DNA of 64,000 nt. Source: Lewinellaceae bacterium. GTDB taxonomy: Bacteria > Bacteroidota > Bacteroidia > Chitinophagales > Saprospiraceae. Both the position numbers and the translations under genes were made by a program. The DNA is taken from contig JACJYH010000004.1 of NCBI GenBank assembly GCA_020636195.1, positions 124,001 to 188,000 of the forward strand, given 5' to 3'. The notes under the pieces were generated by a model. It searched no databases and had not been told where the DNA came from. It saw nothing but the letters and a program-made list of their open reading frames with translations. Below are positions 54,424 to 63,380 of this stretch, piece after piece. Position 1 is the first letter of the stretch. Every line of letters begins with the position of its first letter.

Positions 54424-55362
54424 CTAAAATTTTAGTGTGCTGATATAAGTCAAAGCATTCTCAAATGCTGTTTGAATGCTTACTGTATCTTTTATTTCAT
54501 CAGAAACACTATTTTTGAAAATCCCAAATTGAACGCCTAAAATTTGGTGTTCAATTATGCTTTGATTGTCAGATAATACTTCATTTATTGCTTTAGTATT
54601 CAAATTTTCAAGTTCATCAACCGTCAAGGTTTCTAAAAAAATAGGTGTTTTGGCATATTGGAATGTTATTGCCAGAAATTTAGGCGACATATCTGTAAGG
54701 ATGCGAGATTGTTTTCCTCCTCCCCAAATATTAGAAATTGCATTTAGCAAATTATTCAAACGTTTTCTTTTTTCTTCAACAGATAAGTTCTGAGTTTTGC
54801 CTTTTGCTTTTATATTCAACTCAAAATCTTGGAATGAACCAATTCTATCCAATTCAATTAAAAAATTGACTTTGAAGTAGTTATAGTAGATCTCGGTTTC
54901 AAAAATATTACCTCCTGCACTAACATCGCCGCCAACTTGTTCTTTTGATTTTGTACCCAAATCACGGTCATTTCTGAAAGGAAAAACCCCTATTGCTGCC
55001 GAAACACGAACAGGTGCTGTGCGACGGCGGTTTTCGCCAGTCGAGGCAATCATATAGCCTAATAAATCATCATCAAGATATTTACTTGGGTCGCCTGCTG
55101 TAAAATTAACGCCTGCTGTTGTCTCTGATTGCTGTACTTCTGAAAGTTGGTCTTTCAAACCCATTTCAACCCATGCCTTACGGATTTGATATTTCAAACT
55201 TTGACCTGATACATAAGGTAATTGATTACCATTAGGCAAAGTAATTTTCTTTACGGTACTAACGTTTCCTTCTGTCCAACTTCCGTTGATACTTCCTAAA
55301 GAAGTTTTGAAAATATACGCCACATTAAGGCAATTTGGTGTTTTTTTTTCTTTAATTGACAT
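54424..55362 (-). CDS. cas7: Cas7 (Cst2/DevR family backbone subunit)
   Basis: This is the repeated backbone protein of the I-B Cascade, coating the crRNA. It contains NVAYIFKTSLGSINGS, LPYVSGQSLKYQIRKAW, TAPVRVSAAIGVFPF and a Gly-rich GGGKQSRILTDMSP segment, which fit the Cst2/DevR group. I use the ATG at 55362; an upstream TTG at 55395 would add 11 residues with no family support. It follows cas8b by about 34 nt from this start. Confidence 0.95.
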   Translation of the reverse strand: MSIKEKKTPNCLNVAYIFKTSLGSINGSWTEGNVSTVKKITLPNGNQLPYVSGQSLKYQIRKAWVEMGLKDQLSEVQQSETTAGVNFTAGDPSKYLDDDLLGYMIASTGENRRRTAPVRVSAAIGVFPFRNDRDLGTKSKEQVGGDVSAGGNIFETEIYYNYFKVNFLIELDRIGSFQDFELNIKAKGKTQNLSVEEKRKRLNNLLNAISNIWGGGKQSRILTDMSPKFLAITFQYAKTPIFLETLTVDELENLNTKAINEVLSDNQSIIEHQILGVQFGIFKNSVSDEIKDTVSIQTAFENALTYISTLKF

Positions 55363-55396
55363 TTGTTTAAATTTTTTATGATTGAAATAATACAAA

Positions 55397-57235
55397 TTAG
55401 GTTGTTGCTGTTACTGTAGTTTCTGATAACTTGTACATATAACTATTCATGGCAAAAATACTTACTAGTGCTTTGTATTCTTCCCATTGTGGCGTGTCGG
55501 GCAATGATTTAAAAAATTCTTCACTATAAGACACTTCCGTTCTAAATTGGCTTTCTGCCAAAACATTTAGAAATTCAGCTCTGTTTTTCGCATTACGTAT
55601 CGAAAACAAAATGCCTTTATTGTCATTTTCTCGGCAATACCTACCAATTCGATTGCCGATGCTTTTACAGATTTCTACCATTTCTGACTTCATGTTAAAT
55701 TGTGTTTTATTGTTATAAATTGAAATAATTTTATCTAAATTGTAAATACTGCTTGGTTCTTTTTCTTTAAGTTTTACTTCACCAAAATACCACTCAATAG
55801 TTTTTGCGATACATCTAAAATGTAATAAATCAGAACAAAGACGATTGCGCCAAGTTGTATCGTATTTATCTCCTTTACTTGTCTTCATTTTTTTTGTAAA
55901 AAAACGAACAAAATTCAAAAATTGGGCAAATTTTAATGTTTCGTCTTCACTTTCATCAAAACCATCAAAAAATTCAAAAATTGATGCCAATGAAGTATAT
56001 TCTTTCACATCTCTAAAAATATTGCCATCATTTGTGAAAGTAAAGATACTTTTGTTGTAAAGCCCTTTCCTCACATCTTTGCTTATTTTACCTTTCGTTT
56101 GTTGATATACAGAAATCACAAAGTCAAAAAGAGTTTCTGCTTCTAACTCCAAATTAGACATCGAATTAGTAAAATTACAGTAATTAGCATTTCTTAGTGT
56201 TGATAAATCCATTTGGATTGTGTTGTAAAAATTACTTAGTTCTTTGAGGTTGTTGTCGTAGAGAATGAAGTAATTATTCATTTTATCTTGCCTTAAATAA
56301 TGCAACTGATAAAATGAGAACAAAGCAATAAATGAATATTCAGCAGAAATAACTGGTTTATTTTCTAAATTTGAAGCAAAATTTAGTTCACCAGATTTTC
56401 CAGTAATAAAAGGATAATCCATACCTGTTATAGTATCTGCAATTTTTACTTTCTTGCCGCTCAAAGCACAATGTTTTTTACCTAATTCAAGAAAACTGAG
56501 ATCAAAAATACTACCAATCTCATATTTTGGCTGAGAATTAATAAAACCTCTGCCTGTCAATATTGTGGGCTTGGCATCGCCAAAAGATAAGTAAGAAGAT
56601 TCTTTTACAAAGTCCAAAAAGGCTATAAATTCATCTTCTTCCATGATGCGATTGTTCTTGACATCTTCTTTCTTAAATTTAGGAATTATAACTTCTTTTG
56701 TATCGTCTTCTTTTTTACCTTTATAATTCTTATAGTATTGTTGCCTTAAGGTGAATGTATCTTCTTTATCTTTACTATATTGTATATTGCGTTGCTTTAA
56801 AATGTTTTCAATTTCCTTTTTATCAAAAGGAATGCAAAGCCCACCTTCTGTTTGTGGCGTTTTTCCAGTAAAGAATGATTTTAAGTGCATTCTAAAATCA
56901 TTCTTTTGATAAACCTCAAATTGATTATTTTTCAATAACCAACCAGCATTATTTGTTGAAGTAAGATAATTTTTTACAACTTCATCTTTTGCACAGTTCA
57001 ATATTTTAAACAAATCTTGATGCACTTCTTCGGCTTCAATAGCTTCACTATTATGATTAGATAATTCTATTTTCAAACTATCTGCGTTCAAAGAAAATTC
57101 ATACTCAATTAAATTATCGTTATCGTCTTTGATAATTATATTATCTTTTACATACTCTAAAACCTTGAATAACCCAACGATTCCATTGTCTATCCAAAAA
57201 TTATTTACTTTTTTAAATATCAACTCCTTTATCAT
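55397..57235 (-). CDS. cas8b: Cas8b1/Cst1 large Cascade subunit
   Basis: This is the large subunit for PAM recognition in type I-B. The 612-aa sequence is divergent but fits Cst1 by position (before cst2-like cas7), size and the central block CALSGKKVKIADTITG, then DYPFITGKSGELNF, then AEYSFIALFSFYQLHYLR. These stretches recur in the Tneap/Cst1 group. It begins 18 nt after the pRiA4b ORF-3-like gene. No nuclease domain is evident. Confidence 0.88.
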   Translation of the reverse strand: MIKELIFKKVNNFWIDNGIVGLFKVLEYVKDNIIIKDDNDNLIEYEFSLNADSLKIELSNHNSEAIEAEEVHQDLFKILNCAKDEVVKNYLTSTNNAGWLLKNNQFEVYQKNDFRMHLKSFFTGKTPQTEGGLCIPFDKKEIENILKQRNIQYSKDKEDTFTLRQQYYKNYKGKKEDDTKEVIIPKFKKEDVKNNRIMEEDEFIAFLDFVKESSYLSFGDAKPTILTGRGFINSQPKYEIGSIFDLSFLELGKKHCALSGKKVKIADTITGMDYPFITGKSGELNFASNLENKPVISAEYSFIALFSFYQLHYLRQDKMNNYFILYDNNLKELSNFYNTIQMDLSTLRNANYCNFTNSMSNLELEAETLFDFVISVYQQTKGKISKDVRKGLYNKSIFTFTNDGNIFRDVKEYTSLASIFEFFDGFDESEDETLKFAQFLNFVRFFTKKMKTSKGDKYDTTWRNRLCSDLLHFRCIAKTIEWYFGEVKLKEKEPSSIYNLDKIISIYNNKTQFNMKSEMVEICKSIGNRIGRYCRENDNKGILFSIRNAKNRAEFLNVLAESQFRTEVSYSEEFFKSLPDTPQWEEYKALVSIFAMNSYMYKLSETTVTATT

Positions 57236-57253
57236 AATATCATTTTAACTGTC

Positions 57254-57850
57254 TTACTTAACTTTCTTAACCCTCATTTGAGCCTCATCCATATCAAACA
57301 CACCAGGATCAAAATCCTTATAACCACAAACATCTAGCCATTCGAGAGCTTCTTGTGCTTTTCTTTTGCCTGAAGCAAGATTTTTGATAAGATCATTGTA
57401 TCCGTGAATACCACCACAGTCTTCGGGCGGACATGCGCCGCCACCATCGGTAATCTCGGGATTTGTATTGTCTGATTGTTCAAAATCTAAGATATCGATG
57501 TTATGTTCCCAATTATCTCCAAAATCATAGGTGTAATATATTCGTTCATCGGGTATTCGATCCATAGCCCTGGCCATGTTTACCGAATTAAAATAGTCTA
57601 ATAAGAAGTCAGCTACTGGAACTTTCTTTGCGTTTATTCCTGCCATTTCTTCGGCATAAGGGCTTTTAATGATGAAGTAACGACTAGTTCTCGATTCTCC
57701 AAATTGATACAAGTGATAGTTTTTCCATCCCATTCCAGCTTGGATGAGCATATGGAATTTATGAAATGTAATATCCATGGGTATCCACATTTCTCTCCAG
57801 ACCAGAGGTTTCGTTAACCCTATTATTTCAATTTTTACTTTTATTCTCAT
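57254..57850 (-). CDS. plasmid pRiA4b ORF-3-like protein embedded in the cas operon
   Basis: This is a PRiA4_ORF3/TnpR-passenger family protein (PF07929) of unknown biochemical function. Family landmarks are all present: PLVWREMWIPMDITFHKFHM, GMGWKNYHLYQF, YYTYDFGDNWEHNI and ACPPEDCGGIHGYNDL. It overlaps the end of cas6 by 4 nt and precedes cas8b by 18 nt, so it is co-transcribed and coupled to cas6. It is not a canonical I-B component. It may be a captured transposon passenger or an accessory factor. Confidence 0.85.
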   Translation of the reverse strand: MRIKVKIEIIGLTKPLVWREMWIPMDITFHKFHMLIQAGMGWKNYHLYQFGESRTSRYFIIKSPYAEEMAGINAKKVPVADFLLDYFNSVNMARAMDRIPDERIYYTYDFGDNWEHNIDILDFEQSDNTNPEITDGGGACPPEDCGGIHGYNDLIKNLASGKRKAQEALEWLDVCGYKDFDPGVFDMDEAQMRVKKVK

Positions 57851-58644
57851 GATATTTTGTTATTTGTTATTATTACTTTCTCCACCCAACCCATACCCAC
57901 ACTACACTCCTCGCCAGCTCCAGCATAGTATAGCGTCCTATGTATATCCGCAGGAGCATTGAGCTCAAAGGGGTACTTATAACCAATCATCTCGACTACT
58001 TTACCATCTTTTGGAACATTGACTTTTTGTGACTTCACAGGATCAAACACCTGCATACAGATGGTATATTCTTTATTGCCTTCACCTTTGTAAAGCAGCG
58101 AGGAGCGATGTTTATTGACTAGGTTTTGGATAAAGAAATAATGGTAATCTTCATGTTCTGGTCCGATATATTGTGCATGTGCATGACCTACTTCATGGAC
58201 GGAGATTCTACAGCCTGTCATAAGTTCATAAGTGACTGAGCCATCAACAAATATTGGCTCTGGCAATAGTTCTATTTGTACGATGGAGACAGGTATTGAT
58301 ATCTTATCTTTGAAGAAGAAAGTATGGCTTTGATCTTTAAATAGTCCGGAAACAAAAGTGGATAATTGCTCTGGCAAAAGGAAGGATACATTCAGACTAG
58401 AATTTGGATTGTTAAACCACATACCTTTGTTGCTATTTGGTTTAAATGGAAAACAAGTCCATGGTCCGAAATTAAATAACTTGAATGATTTGCCTTCATA
58501 GACATAACCAATATTGTGCAGGTGGGTAGCCAAATCCTTGTCAGCAGCTGCAAGTATCTTATACACCCATTGCTGAACCGCATACTGATAATCCCAAGGC
58601 ACTAAGATACCTGACTCGTGTTGGAATGTTACTTTGATCCTCAT
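57847..58644 (-). CDS. cas6: Cas6 pre-crRNA endoribonuclease
   Basis: This enzyme cuts the repeat RNA to give crRNAs with an 8-nt 5' handle. The 265-aa RAMP protein carries the C-terminal glycine-rich loop YAGAGEECSVGMGWVEK (240-256), the hallmark of Cas6. It is the first gene of the leftward operon, preceded by AAAGGA about 5 nt before the ATG. A TATATTTG box at 58851-58858 is the best promoter candidate, leaving a leader of about 200 nt. Confidence 0.93.
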   Translation of the reverse strand: MRIKVTFQHESGILVPWDYQYAVQQWVYKILAAADKDLATHLHNIGYVYEGKSFKLFNFGPWTCFPFKPNSNKGMWFNNPNSSLNVSFLLPEQLSTFVSGLFKDQSHTFFFKDKISIPVSIVQIELLPEPIFVDGSVTYELMTGCRISVHEVGHAHAQYIGPEHEDYHYFFIQNLVNKHRSSLLYKGEGNKEYTICMQVFDPVKSQKVNVPKDGKVVEMIGYKYPFELNAPADIHRTLYYAGAGEECSVGMGWVEKVIITNNKIS

Positions 58645-59144
58645 TTTCCTTTGTTATATTAATTTTCGTTGGGCTATACTCCGTATTGCCGAAAAACATT
58701 GCTTTGTGGACCTAACTAAAAATATTGTGCGTAGAACATCCGAGTATTTTACGGATGAGAGTTTCCCTTATTCCTATGAGGACTTAGTGAAATTCTGAAT
58801 CAAAATTCTATCATGTTATTGCATCTTTTGGATGCCTTAAGTCTAGGATACAAATATAAATGATTCAGCAAATATCTAGTGTTTTTTATCGCCAATAAAA
58901 TATAATCATTTGAAAGATTTTTTGCATTCAATAACCAATTGATTTTTGGAGCTTGGTTAGCAGTGCAACACCACCAAATTTAATTTTATAACAAAGTATA
59001 AAATTCACTCGGTAACAGAAGTTATTAGTGGGAATGGCTCTTATAAAGAAATATAATTTGTGATATCTACTCTATATTTACCAATACATTATGAAATTAA
59101 TTAAATTAAAAAAGCCTATAAATCAATGATTTATAGGCTTTTAG
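58645..59144. other. spacer between cas operon and tRNA, with a short ORF remnant
   Basis: No intact gene is seen. A plus-strand open frame ending at TGA 58796-58798 reads EYFTDESFPYSYEDLVKF at its end and has a protein-like composition, but it has no start. It runs back into cas6 antisense, so it may be a gene remnant or chance. CATCCG/CGGATG forms a small hairpin near 58740-58765. A candidate minus-strand -7 box (TATATTTG) lies at 58851-58858. Confidence 0.4.
59109..59142 (-). terminator. terminator of tRNA-Arg
   Basis: AAAGCCTATAAAT (59111-59123) pairs perfectly with ATTTATAGGCTTT (59129-59141). On the minus strand a T-run follows. Confidence 0.85.
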
Positions 59145-59218
59145 TGATCCCGTCAGGATTCGAACCTGAGACCCACAGATTAGAAATCTGTTGCTCTATC
59201 CAGCTGAGCTACGGGACC
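59145..59218 (-). tRNA. tRNA-Arg (anticodon TCT)
   Basis: The minus strand folds into a full cloverleaf. The acceptor is GGTCCCG/CGGGATC with discriminator A. The D-arm is GCTC...GAGC, the anticodon stem ACAGA/TCTGT surrounds TTTCTAA, and the T-loop is GGTTCGAATCC. The anticodon TCT reads AGA/AGG. CCA is not encoded. A TACTTTTG box (plus positions 59270-59277) lies about 50 nt upstream. Confidence 0.97.
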
Positions 59219-59269
59219 ATTTGATCTTCAAAGCATGCTTGTCAACAGACATTCATTAAATTTCGGCTG

Positions 59270-59296
59270 CAAAAGTACATACTTTTTATATATTTG
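59270..59296. promoter_or_regulatory. divergent -7 boxes for tRNA-Arg and ung
   Basis: TACTTTTG on the minus strand (59270-59277) faces the tRNA. TATATTTG on the plus strand (59289-59296) faces ung, 27 nt before its ATG. Neither has a clear TTTG at -33. Confidence 0.45.
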
Positions 59297-59322
59297 CATA
59301 CTTTTTTATTTTAATATTCAAA

Positions 59323-60003
59323 ATGAACCCCGATAAAGTTGAAATACATCCAAGATGGAAAGATGCTTTGCATGAGGAGTTCTCTAAACCATATTTTGAC
59401 AGCCTCGTTTCGACATTGAAGGCAGCTATTTCCAACGGTAAGATTATCTATCCACCCGGAAAATTCATCTTTCACGCATTCAACGAACTTCCCCCTGAAG
59501 AAGTCAAGGTGGTCATTTTAGGTCAAGATCCATATCACAATCCACACGAGGCTATGGGACTGAGTTTCTCTGTTCCCAAAGGCATCAAAGTACCGCCATC
59601 ATTGGCCAATGTATATAAAGAATTACATCGGGATATTGGATTTAAAATTCCTGTACATGGAGATTTGAGTGCTTGGTCACGTCAAGGTGTATTGCTCTTA
59701 AACGCTATTTTGACTGTTGAATCAAAAAATCCGGGATCGCATAGAAATATAGGATGGCAGACATTCACAGACATGGTAATTCATTATCTTTCAGAACATT
59801 ATGAAAATATTGTTTTTATGCTTTGGGGAAATTTTGCTAAGTCAAAGCGCAATTTAATTGATGTCAACAAGCATCTCGTATTGGAAGCAGCACATCCATC
59901 TCCATTGGCTGGAAATGCTTTTCAAGGGTGTAGCCATTTTAGTAAGGCAAATGATTATTTTAAAATGCATAATAAGCAACCTATTGATTGGACAATTGTT
60001 TAA
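59323..60003 (+). CDS. ung: uracil-DNA glycosylase, family 1
   Basis: This enzyme removes uracil from DNA to start base-excision repair. The water-activating loop VVILGQDPYHNPHEAMG (Asp69) and the late loop AAHPSPLAG are both intact. PPSLANVYKEL and VLLLNAILTVE are also conserved. The length of 226 aa is standard. A DUF423 gene follows after 24 nt. Confidence 0.97.
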   Translation: MNPDKVEIHPRWKDALHEEFSKPYFDSLVSTLKAAISNGKIIYPPGKFIFHAFNELPPEEVKVVILGQDPYHNPHEAMGLSFSVPKGIKVPPSLANVYKELHRDIGFKIPVHGDLSAWSRQGVLLLNAILTVESKNPGSHRNIGWQTFTDMVIHYLSEHYENIVFMLWGNFAKSKRNLIDVNKHLVLEAAHPSPLAGNAFQGCSHFSKANDYFKMHNKQPIDWTIV

Positions 60004-60027
60004 ATTATACACTCAAAAATAATTGTT

Positions 60028-60411
60028 ATGAATAAAGATAAATACGTAAAATTGGCCGCTGTAGTGGGTGCATTGGCTGTGATGCTTGGTGCCTTTGGTG
60101 CTCATGGTTTGCAGTATAAATTGACAGATTACCAACTATCGATTTTTAAAATTGGGGTTCAATACCACATGATTCATGCTGTATTATTGCTGTTTCTTTC
60201 CATTGTCATGCATCACTCAAAGGTGATATTGATTTCCTATTATTGCATTTTGGTTGGTATTGTGTTGTTTGCTGGATCATTGTATCTCTTAGCTTCTAAA
60301 GACATTTTGGGTATAAGTGATGGCACTTGGTTAGGCATGATCACACCTTTAGGAGGCTTGAGTTTTATTGCGGGCTGGTTGAACTTAGTTAGGTATAAAA
60401 CCCACCACTAA
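60028..60411 (+). CDS. DUF423 (YgdD-family) small membrane protein
   Basis: This 127-aa inner-membrane protein has four hydrophobic segments. The family start AAVVGALAVMLGAFGAHGL and the end GMITPLGGLSFIAGWLNLV match DUF423. Its function is unknown. It overlaps the convergent DUF4407 gene by 4 nt. Confidence 0.9.
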   Translation: MNKDKYVKLAAVVGALAVMLGAFGAHGLQYKLTDYQLSIFKIGVQYHMIHAVLLLFLSIVMHHSKVILISYYCILVGIVLFAGSLYLLASKDILGISDGTWLGMITPLGGLSFIAGWLNLVRYKTHH

Positions 60412-61550
60412 AAATCAAAGATTCTCTTTTTTCTGATAAGCTGAAACCAACCTTGATTCTCGTTCATCATGCTCTCTTTTTCTTTTCTCAGGGCATGAGC
60501 AAATAATTCGTTCTCCGCATTGATCATCTCGCTGATTCTGTATCCGGCTGTTTTAGTCTCAAACTGGATTTTGGCGTCTGTGGCCAATTTTGAGAGTGTT
60601 ACTTCTTTCAGATTGGCTAAGTGATAAGCATTTTCAAGCATGTCAAGTCTTTGATCGTAAGGTGTACGTTCGCTGATCAGTTTGACGAGAATGGGTGCGC
60701 ATTCAATCAATAAAAACAGTATTGTAAGAAATAACCCTGTAAAATAGATCGCTTCTTCTTTCGCACTCAATCTATGAAGGGCCTTCATTCTTGATGCAAA
60801 TCCTGTTAATTGAGCCCTTTCAAGACCCATTTTATCCGTGGTTTGTTCGCCTTTGATACTTGCCAATATGAGTTTTAAAGAGTCCATCTGTGGTGTGAGT
60901 TTTTCTGACAGAGCTATATAATCCTTGTCTGCTTTATCAGCGGCGGCCATTTTTAACTTGTAAATGGAACCCATGTTTCTGATTTTGCTTCCTCCTGTGC
61001 CATCTGCTTCCGCAATGGCTTCATCTTGTAGTCTGACTCTATCCTGATCCGCTTTCAACAATTGGTCATTAATAGCATTTATTTTATTCTCAATTTTATT
61101 GGTTTCACCTTCGTACCTAGCGGCGAGTAGGTCATCCTGTGCATGGTAGGTCTCTTGTTGCATCATGGCAATTTCTGCTTGAATTTCTGATTCAAACAGC
61201 TTTAGTTCCAATGGAGTTGCGATGACAATACCTATGAAAACAGCTAAAATAATCCTTGGTACAGCCATTGTTAATTCTTTGAGAAAATTTTGCTTCTTGC
61301 GCATTCCTGATACGATGTACCTGTCCAGATTGAAGATCATCATTCCCCAAAGAAGCGCAAATAAGAAAGATATGATATAGGAGTTGAAAACCGTGTAGAT
61401 GGCGTATCCTGCTGAAAGTGCCGAAAAGATACCTGTGAAGAAAATAGTAGCGCCTATACCTTGGTATTTTATATATTCCGTTGGTGTGCGTCTTAAGATA
61501 GATGTAATTGCACCTGAGCAAAAGATGAAGAAACTGGAAATCCGATTCAT
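60408..61550 (-). CDS. DUF4407 membrane protein
   Basis: This 380-aa protein has paired N-terminal membrane segments (GIGATIFFTGIFSALSAGYA, FLFALLWGMMIFNLDRYIV), another near residue 95, a long charged coiled-coil region (about 115-240) and a further C-terminal segment (FTGLFLTILFLLIECAPILVKL). This is the DUF4407 arrangement. The NLDRYIV motif is characteristic. The function is not established. It appears monocistronic. Confidence 0.85.
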   Translation of the reverse strand: MNRISSFFIFCSGAITSILRRTPTEYIKYQGIGATIFFTGIFSALSAGYAIYTVFNSYIISFLFALLWGMMIFNLDRYIVSGMRKKQNFLKELTMAVPRIILAVFIGIVIATPLELKLFESEIQAEIAMMQQETYHAQDDLLAARYEGETNKIENKINAINDQLLKADQDRVRLQDEAIAEADGTGGSKIRNMGSIYKLKMAAADKADKDYIALSEKLTPQMDSLKLILASIKGEQTTDKMGLERAQLTGFASRMKALHRLSAKEEAIYFTGLFLTILFLLIECAPILVKLISERTPYDQRLDMLENAYHLANLKEVTLSKLATDAKIQFETKTAGYRISEMINAENELFAHALRKEKESMMNENQGWFQLIRKKRIFDF

Positions 61551-61649
61551 GAGATGTATAATATTAAAATTTGCACAAATATATATTAATATATTTTATA
61601 ATATATAATAAATTCGACGAAAGTAAAATAAAATTAGAAGTATTCGATT

Positions 61650-62405
61650 TTAGATGCGGTTCACCTTTGAAATTGAGACCCAACCGATTAAGTTATTGCT
61701 AGTTTTAACTTTATAGAAATTGCCAAGAGTCTCATCATAGTATATTTTTGTCCCCAACGGAAGTGTATCAATGGTAGGGCTGATCAGATCCGGCGCTTCA
61801 TACAATGCTGTGGATGTCGTAACTATAATACCTTCATTTTTATATACTTGCAAATATCTATAATATGCTAATAGGGTAGTGACCAAGAAGCTGATCACCA
61901 TTCCATAGAATATGAATTTTTCCCTCCGGCTCCATGATTTCCATGGGTACTTGTTGACTATAAATGCAATGAGTAAAACAGCGGATAATAGACCAAGCCA
62001 AGCCCATGTATTTGGTAAAAATATCCCGGAAGCATTCAATATCATCATCAACCAAGGCATCCTTTCATCGTATTGGATATCTAATTTTTCTTGTAATTGA
62101 TGTATATTTTCCTTCAATGCACCATTCAGTGGTGTAAGCTTTAGGGCTTTCTCATAGTATAAAACAGCCATGGCAATACTACCCGTTTTATAGTAACAAT
62201 AACCCATGTGCTCAAATAGTGATGTATTAACTACACCTTGATCTTCCATGTTTTTAAATGAAGTCAACGCAGATGTATAATCGCCTTTCATAAATAAACC
62301 CATACCATCTTCTACATCAGGCGCACCTATTGATATCCACGGCTTACCAACCATCAGTAGGAATAAAATTATCCTGATTTGCAACTTAACACTAAAAAAA
62401 AACAT
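61650..62405 (-). CDS. TPR and SH3-domain membrane protein (BatE-like)
   Basis: This 251-aa protein has an N-terminal signal or anchor, two TPR-like units (about 30-105: GLFMKGDYTSALTSFKN, GYCYYKTGSIAMAVLYYEKALKLTP), two membrane segments (about 120-180) and a C-terminal bacterial SH3 domain (YEAPDLISPTIDTLPLGTKIYYDE, VKTSNNLIGWVSIS). This is the BatE layout known from Bacteroidota Bat operons, but batA-batD are not adjacent. A wall- or surface-related scaffold role is inferred. Confidence 0.75.
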   Translation of the reverse strand: MFFFSVKLQIRIILFLLMVGKPWISIGAPDVEDGMGLFMKGDYTSALTSFKNMEDQGVVNTSLFEHMGYCYYKTGSIAMAVLYYEKALKLTPLNGALKENIHQLQEKLDIQYDERMPWLMMILNASGIFLPNTWAWLGLLSAVLLIAFIVNKYPWKSWSRREKFIFYGMVISFLVTTLLAYYRYLQVYKNEGIIVTTSTALYEAPDLISPTIDTLPLGTKIYYDETLGNFYKVKTSNNLIGWVSISKVNRI

Positions 62406-62495
62406 ATTACAACCATTTATAAATTAATCAACGTTAGCAAGTTTGTTTTAGTTGTTGGATTATTATACTTTTGTTTTTCAAAAACTCAATCATCC

Positions 62496-63380
62496 ATGAA
62501 TGTATCCTGTAGGGTATGTGGTCAAAGCGAAAAATTAATCATTGATACCTATGACCATTCAATCACAAAGGAACCTTTTTCAATTTCATTATGTAAGCGA
62601 TGTGGCTTTGGGGTTTCGCTTAAAGTGCCAGATTCAGAAAGTATAGGGAGGTATTATAAAAGTGAAGTGTATATATCGCATTCAGACACAAAAAAAGGAT
62701 GGATATCACAGTTATACCACATCGTAAGAAATGTGATGTTAGAACGGAAATACAAGCTCATTTTGAAATTTACAAAGGGGAAAAAGCTCTTGGATGTTGG
62801 CAGTGGAACGGGCTATTTTGGAGGTTTCATGAAGTCTAAAGGCTATGTTGTACAAGGGGTTGAAATAGACTTAGATGCGGGCAAAATAAGCCGAGAGAAG
62901 TTTGGAATTTCGCCCATGTTGCCTGATGATTTTTTATGTTCTGATGAAGATGGCAACTATGATGTGATCACACTTTGGCACGTTATGGAGCACTTGTCAG
63001 ACCTAACATCATGGTGGACAAAATTATATAATTCTCTGAATAACAACGGTGTTTTAATTATTGCAATTCCAAATCATTCGTCATATGACGCTGAATATTA
63101 TAAGTCCTATTGGGCTGGATATGATGTGCCAAGACATATGTGGCACTGGACACCATTTTCTTTTGGCATTATGGCAAATAAGCACTTTTTTGAGGTAATT
63201 TACATGGAGGATATGCCATTTGATCCCTTTTATAATTCTTTACTCTCAGAGAAGTATATGAAGCGTACCATGGGACAATTAAGGGCATTTTTTATAGGTC
63301 TCAGAGCATTGCTCCATGGAAAACGCAATGTTGAAAAGAGTAGTTCGGTGATCTATGTGTTAAAAAAGCAACCAATTTGA
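62496..63380 (+). CDS. class I SAM-dependent methyltransferase with N-terminal zinc ribbon
   Basis: This protein has an N-terminal CRVCG...CKRCG ribbon (about residues 4-37) and then a Rossmann methyltransferase. Motif I is KKLLDVGSGTGYFGGFM, and YDVITLWHVMEHLSD is the post-motif. This type is common in polysaccharide clusters. ATG at 62496 is chosen because the longer frame from 62379 would overlap the divergent TPR-SH3 gene and add a hydrophobic tail not seen in the family. The next gene, a glycosyltransferase, overlaps by 4 nt, supporting a glycan biosynthesis operon that runs off the window. Confidence 0.88.
   Translation: MNVSCRVCGQSEKLIIDTYDHSITKEPFSISLCKRCGFGVSLKVPDSESIGRYYKSEVYISHSDTKKGWISQLYHIVRNVMLERKYKLILKFTKGKKLLDVGSGTGYFGGFMKSKGYVVQGVEIDLDAGKISREKFGISPMLPDDFLCSDEDGNYDVITLWHVMEHLSDLTSWWTKLYNSLNNNGVLIIAIPNHSSYDAEYYKSYWAGYDVPRHMWHWTPFSFGIMANKHFFEVIYMEDMPFDPFYNSLLSEKYMKRTMGQLRAFFIGLRALLHGKRNVEKSSSVIYVLKKQPI

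Noticed and set aside
62379..62495. N-terminal extension of the methyltransferase
   Set aside because: It overlaps the divergent TPR-SH3 gene and adds a hydrophobic tail; the zinc-ribbon start at 62496 fits better.
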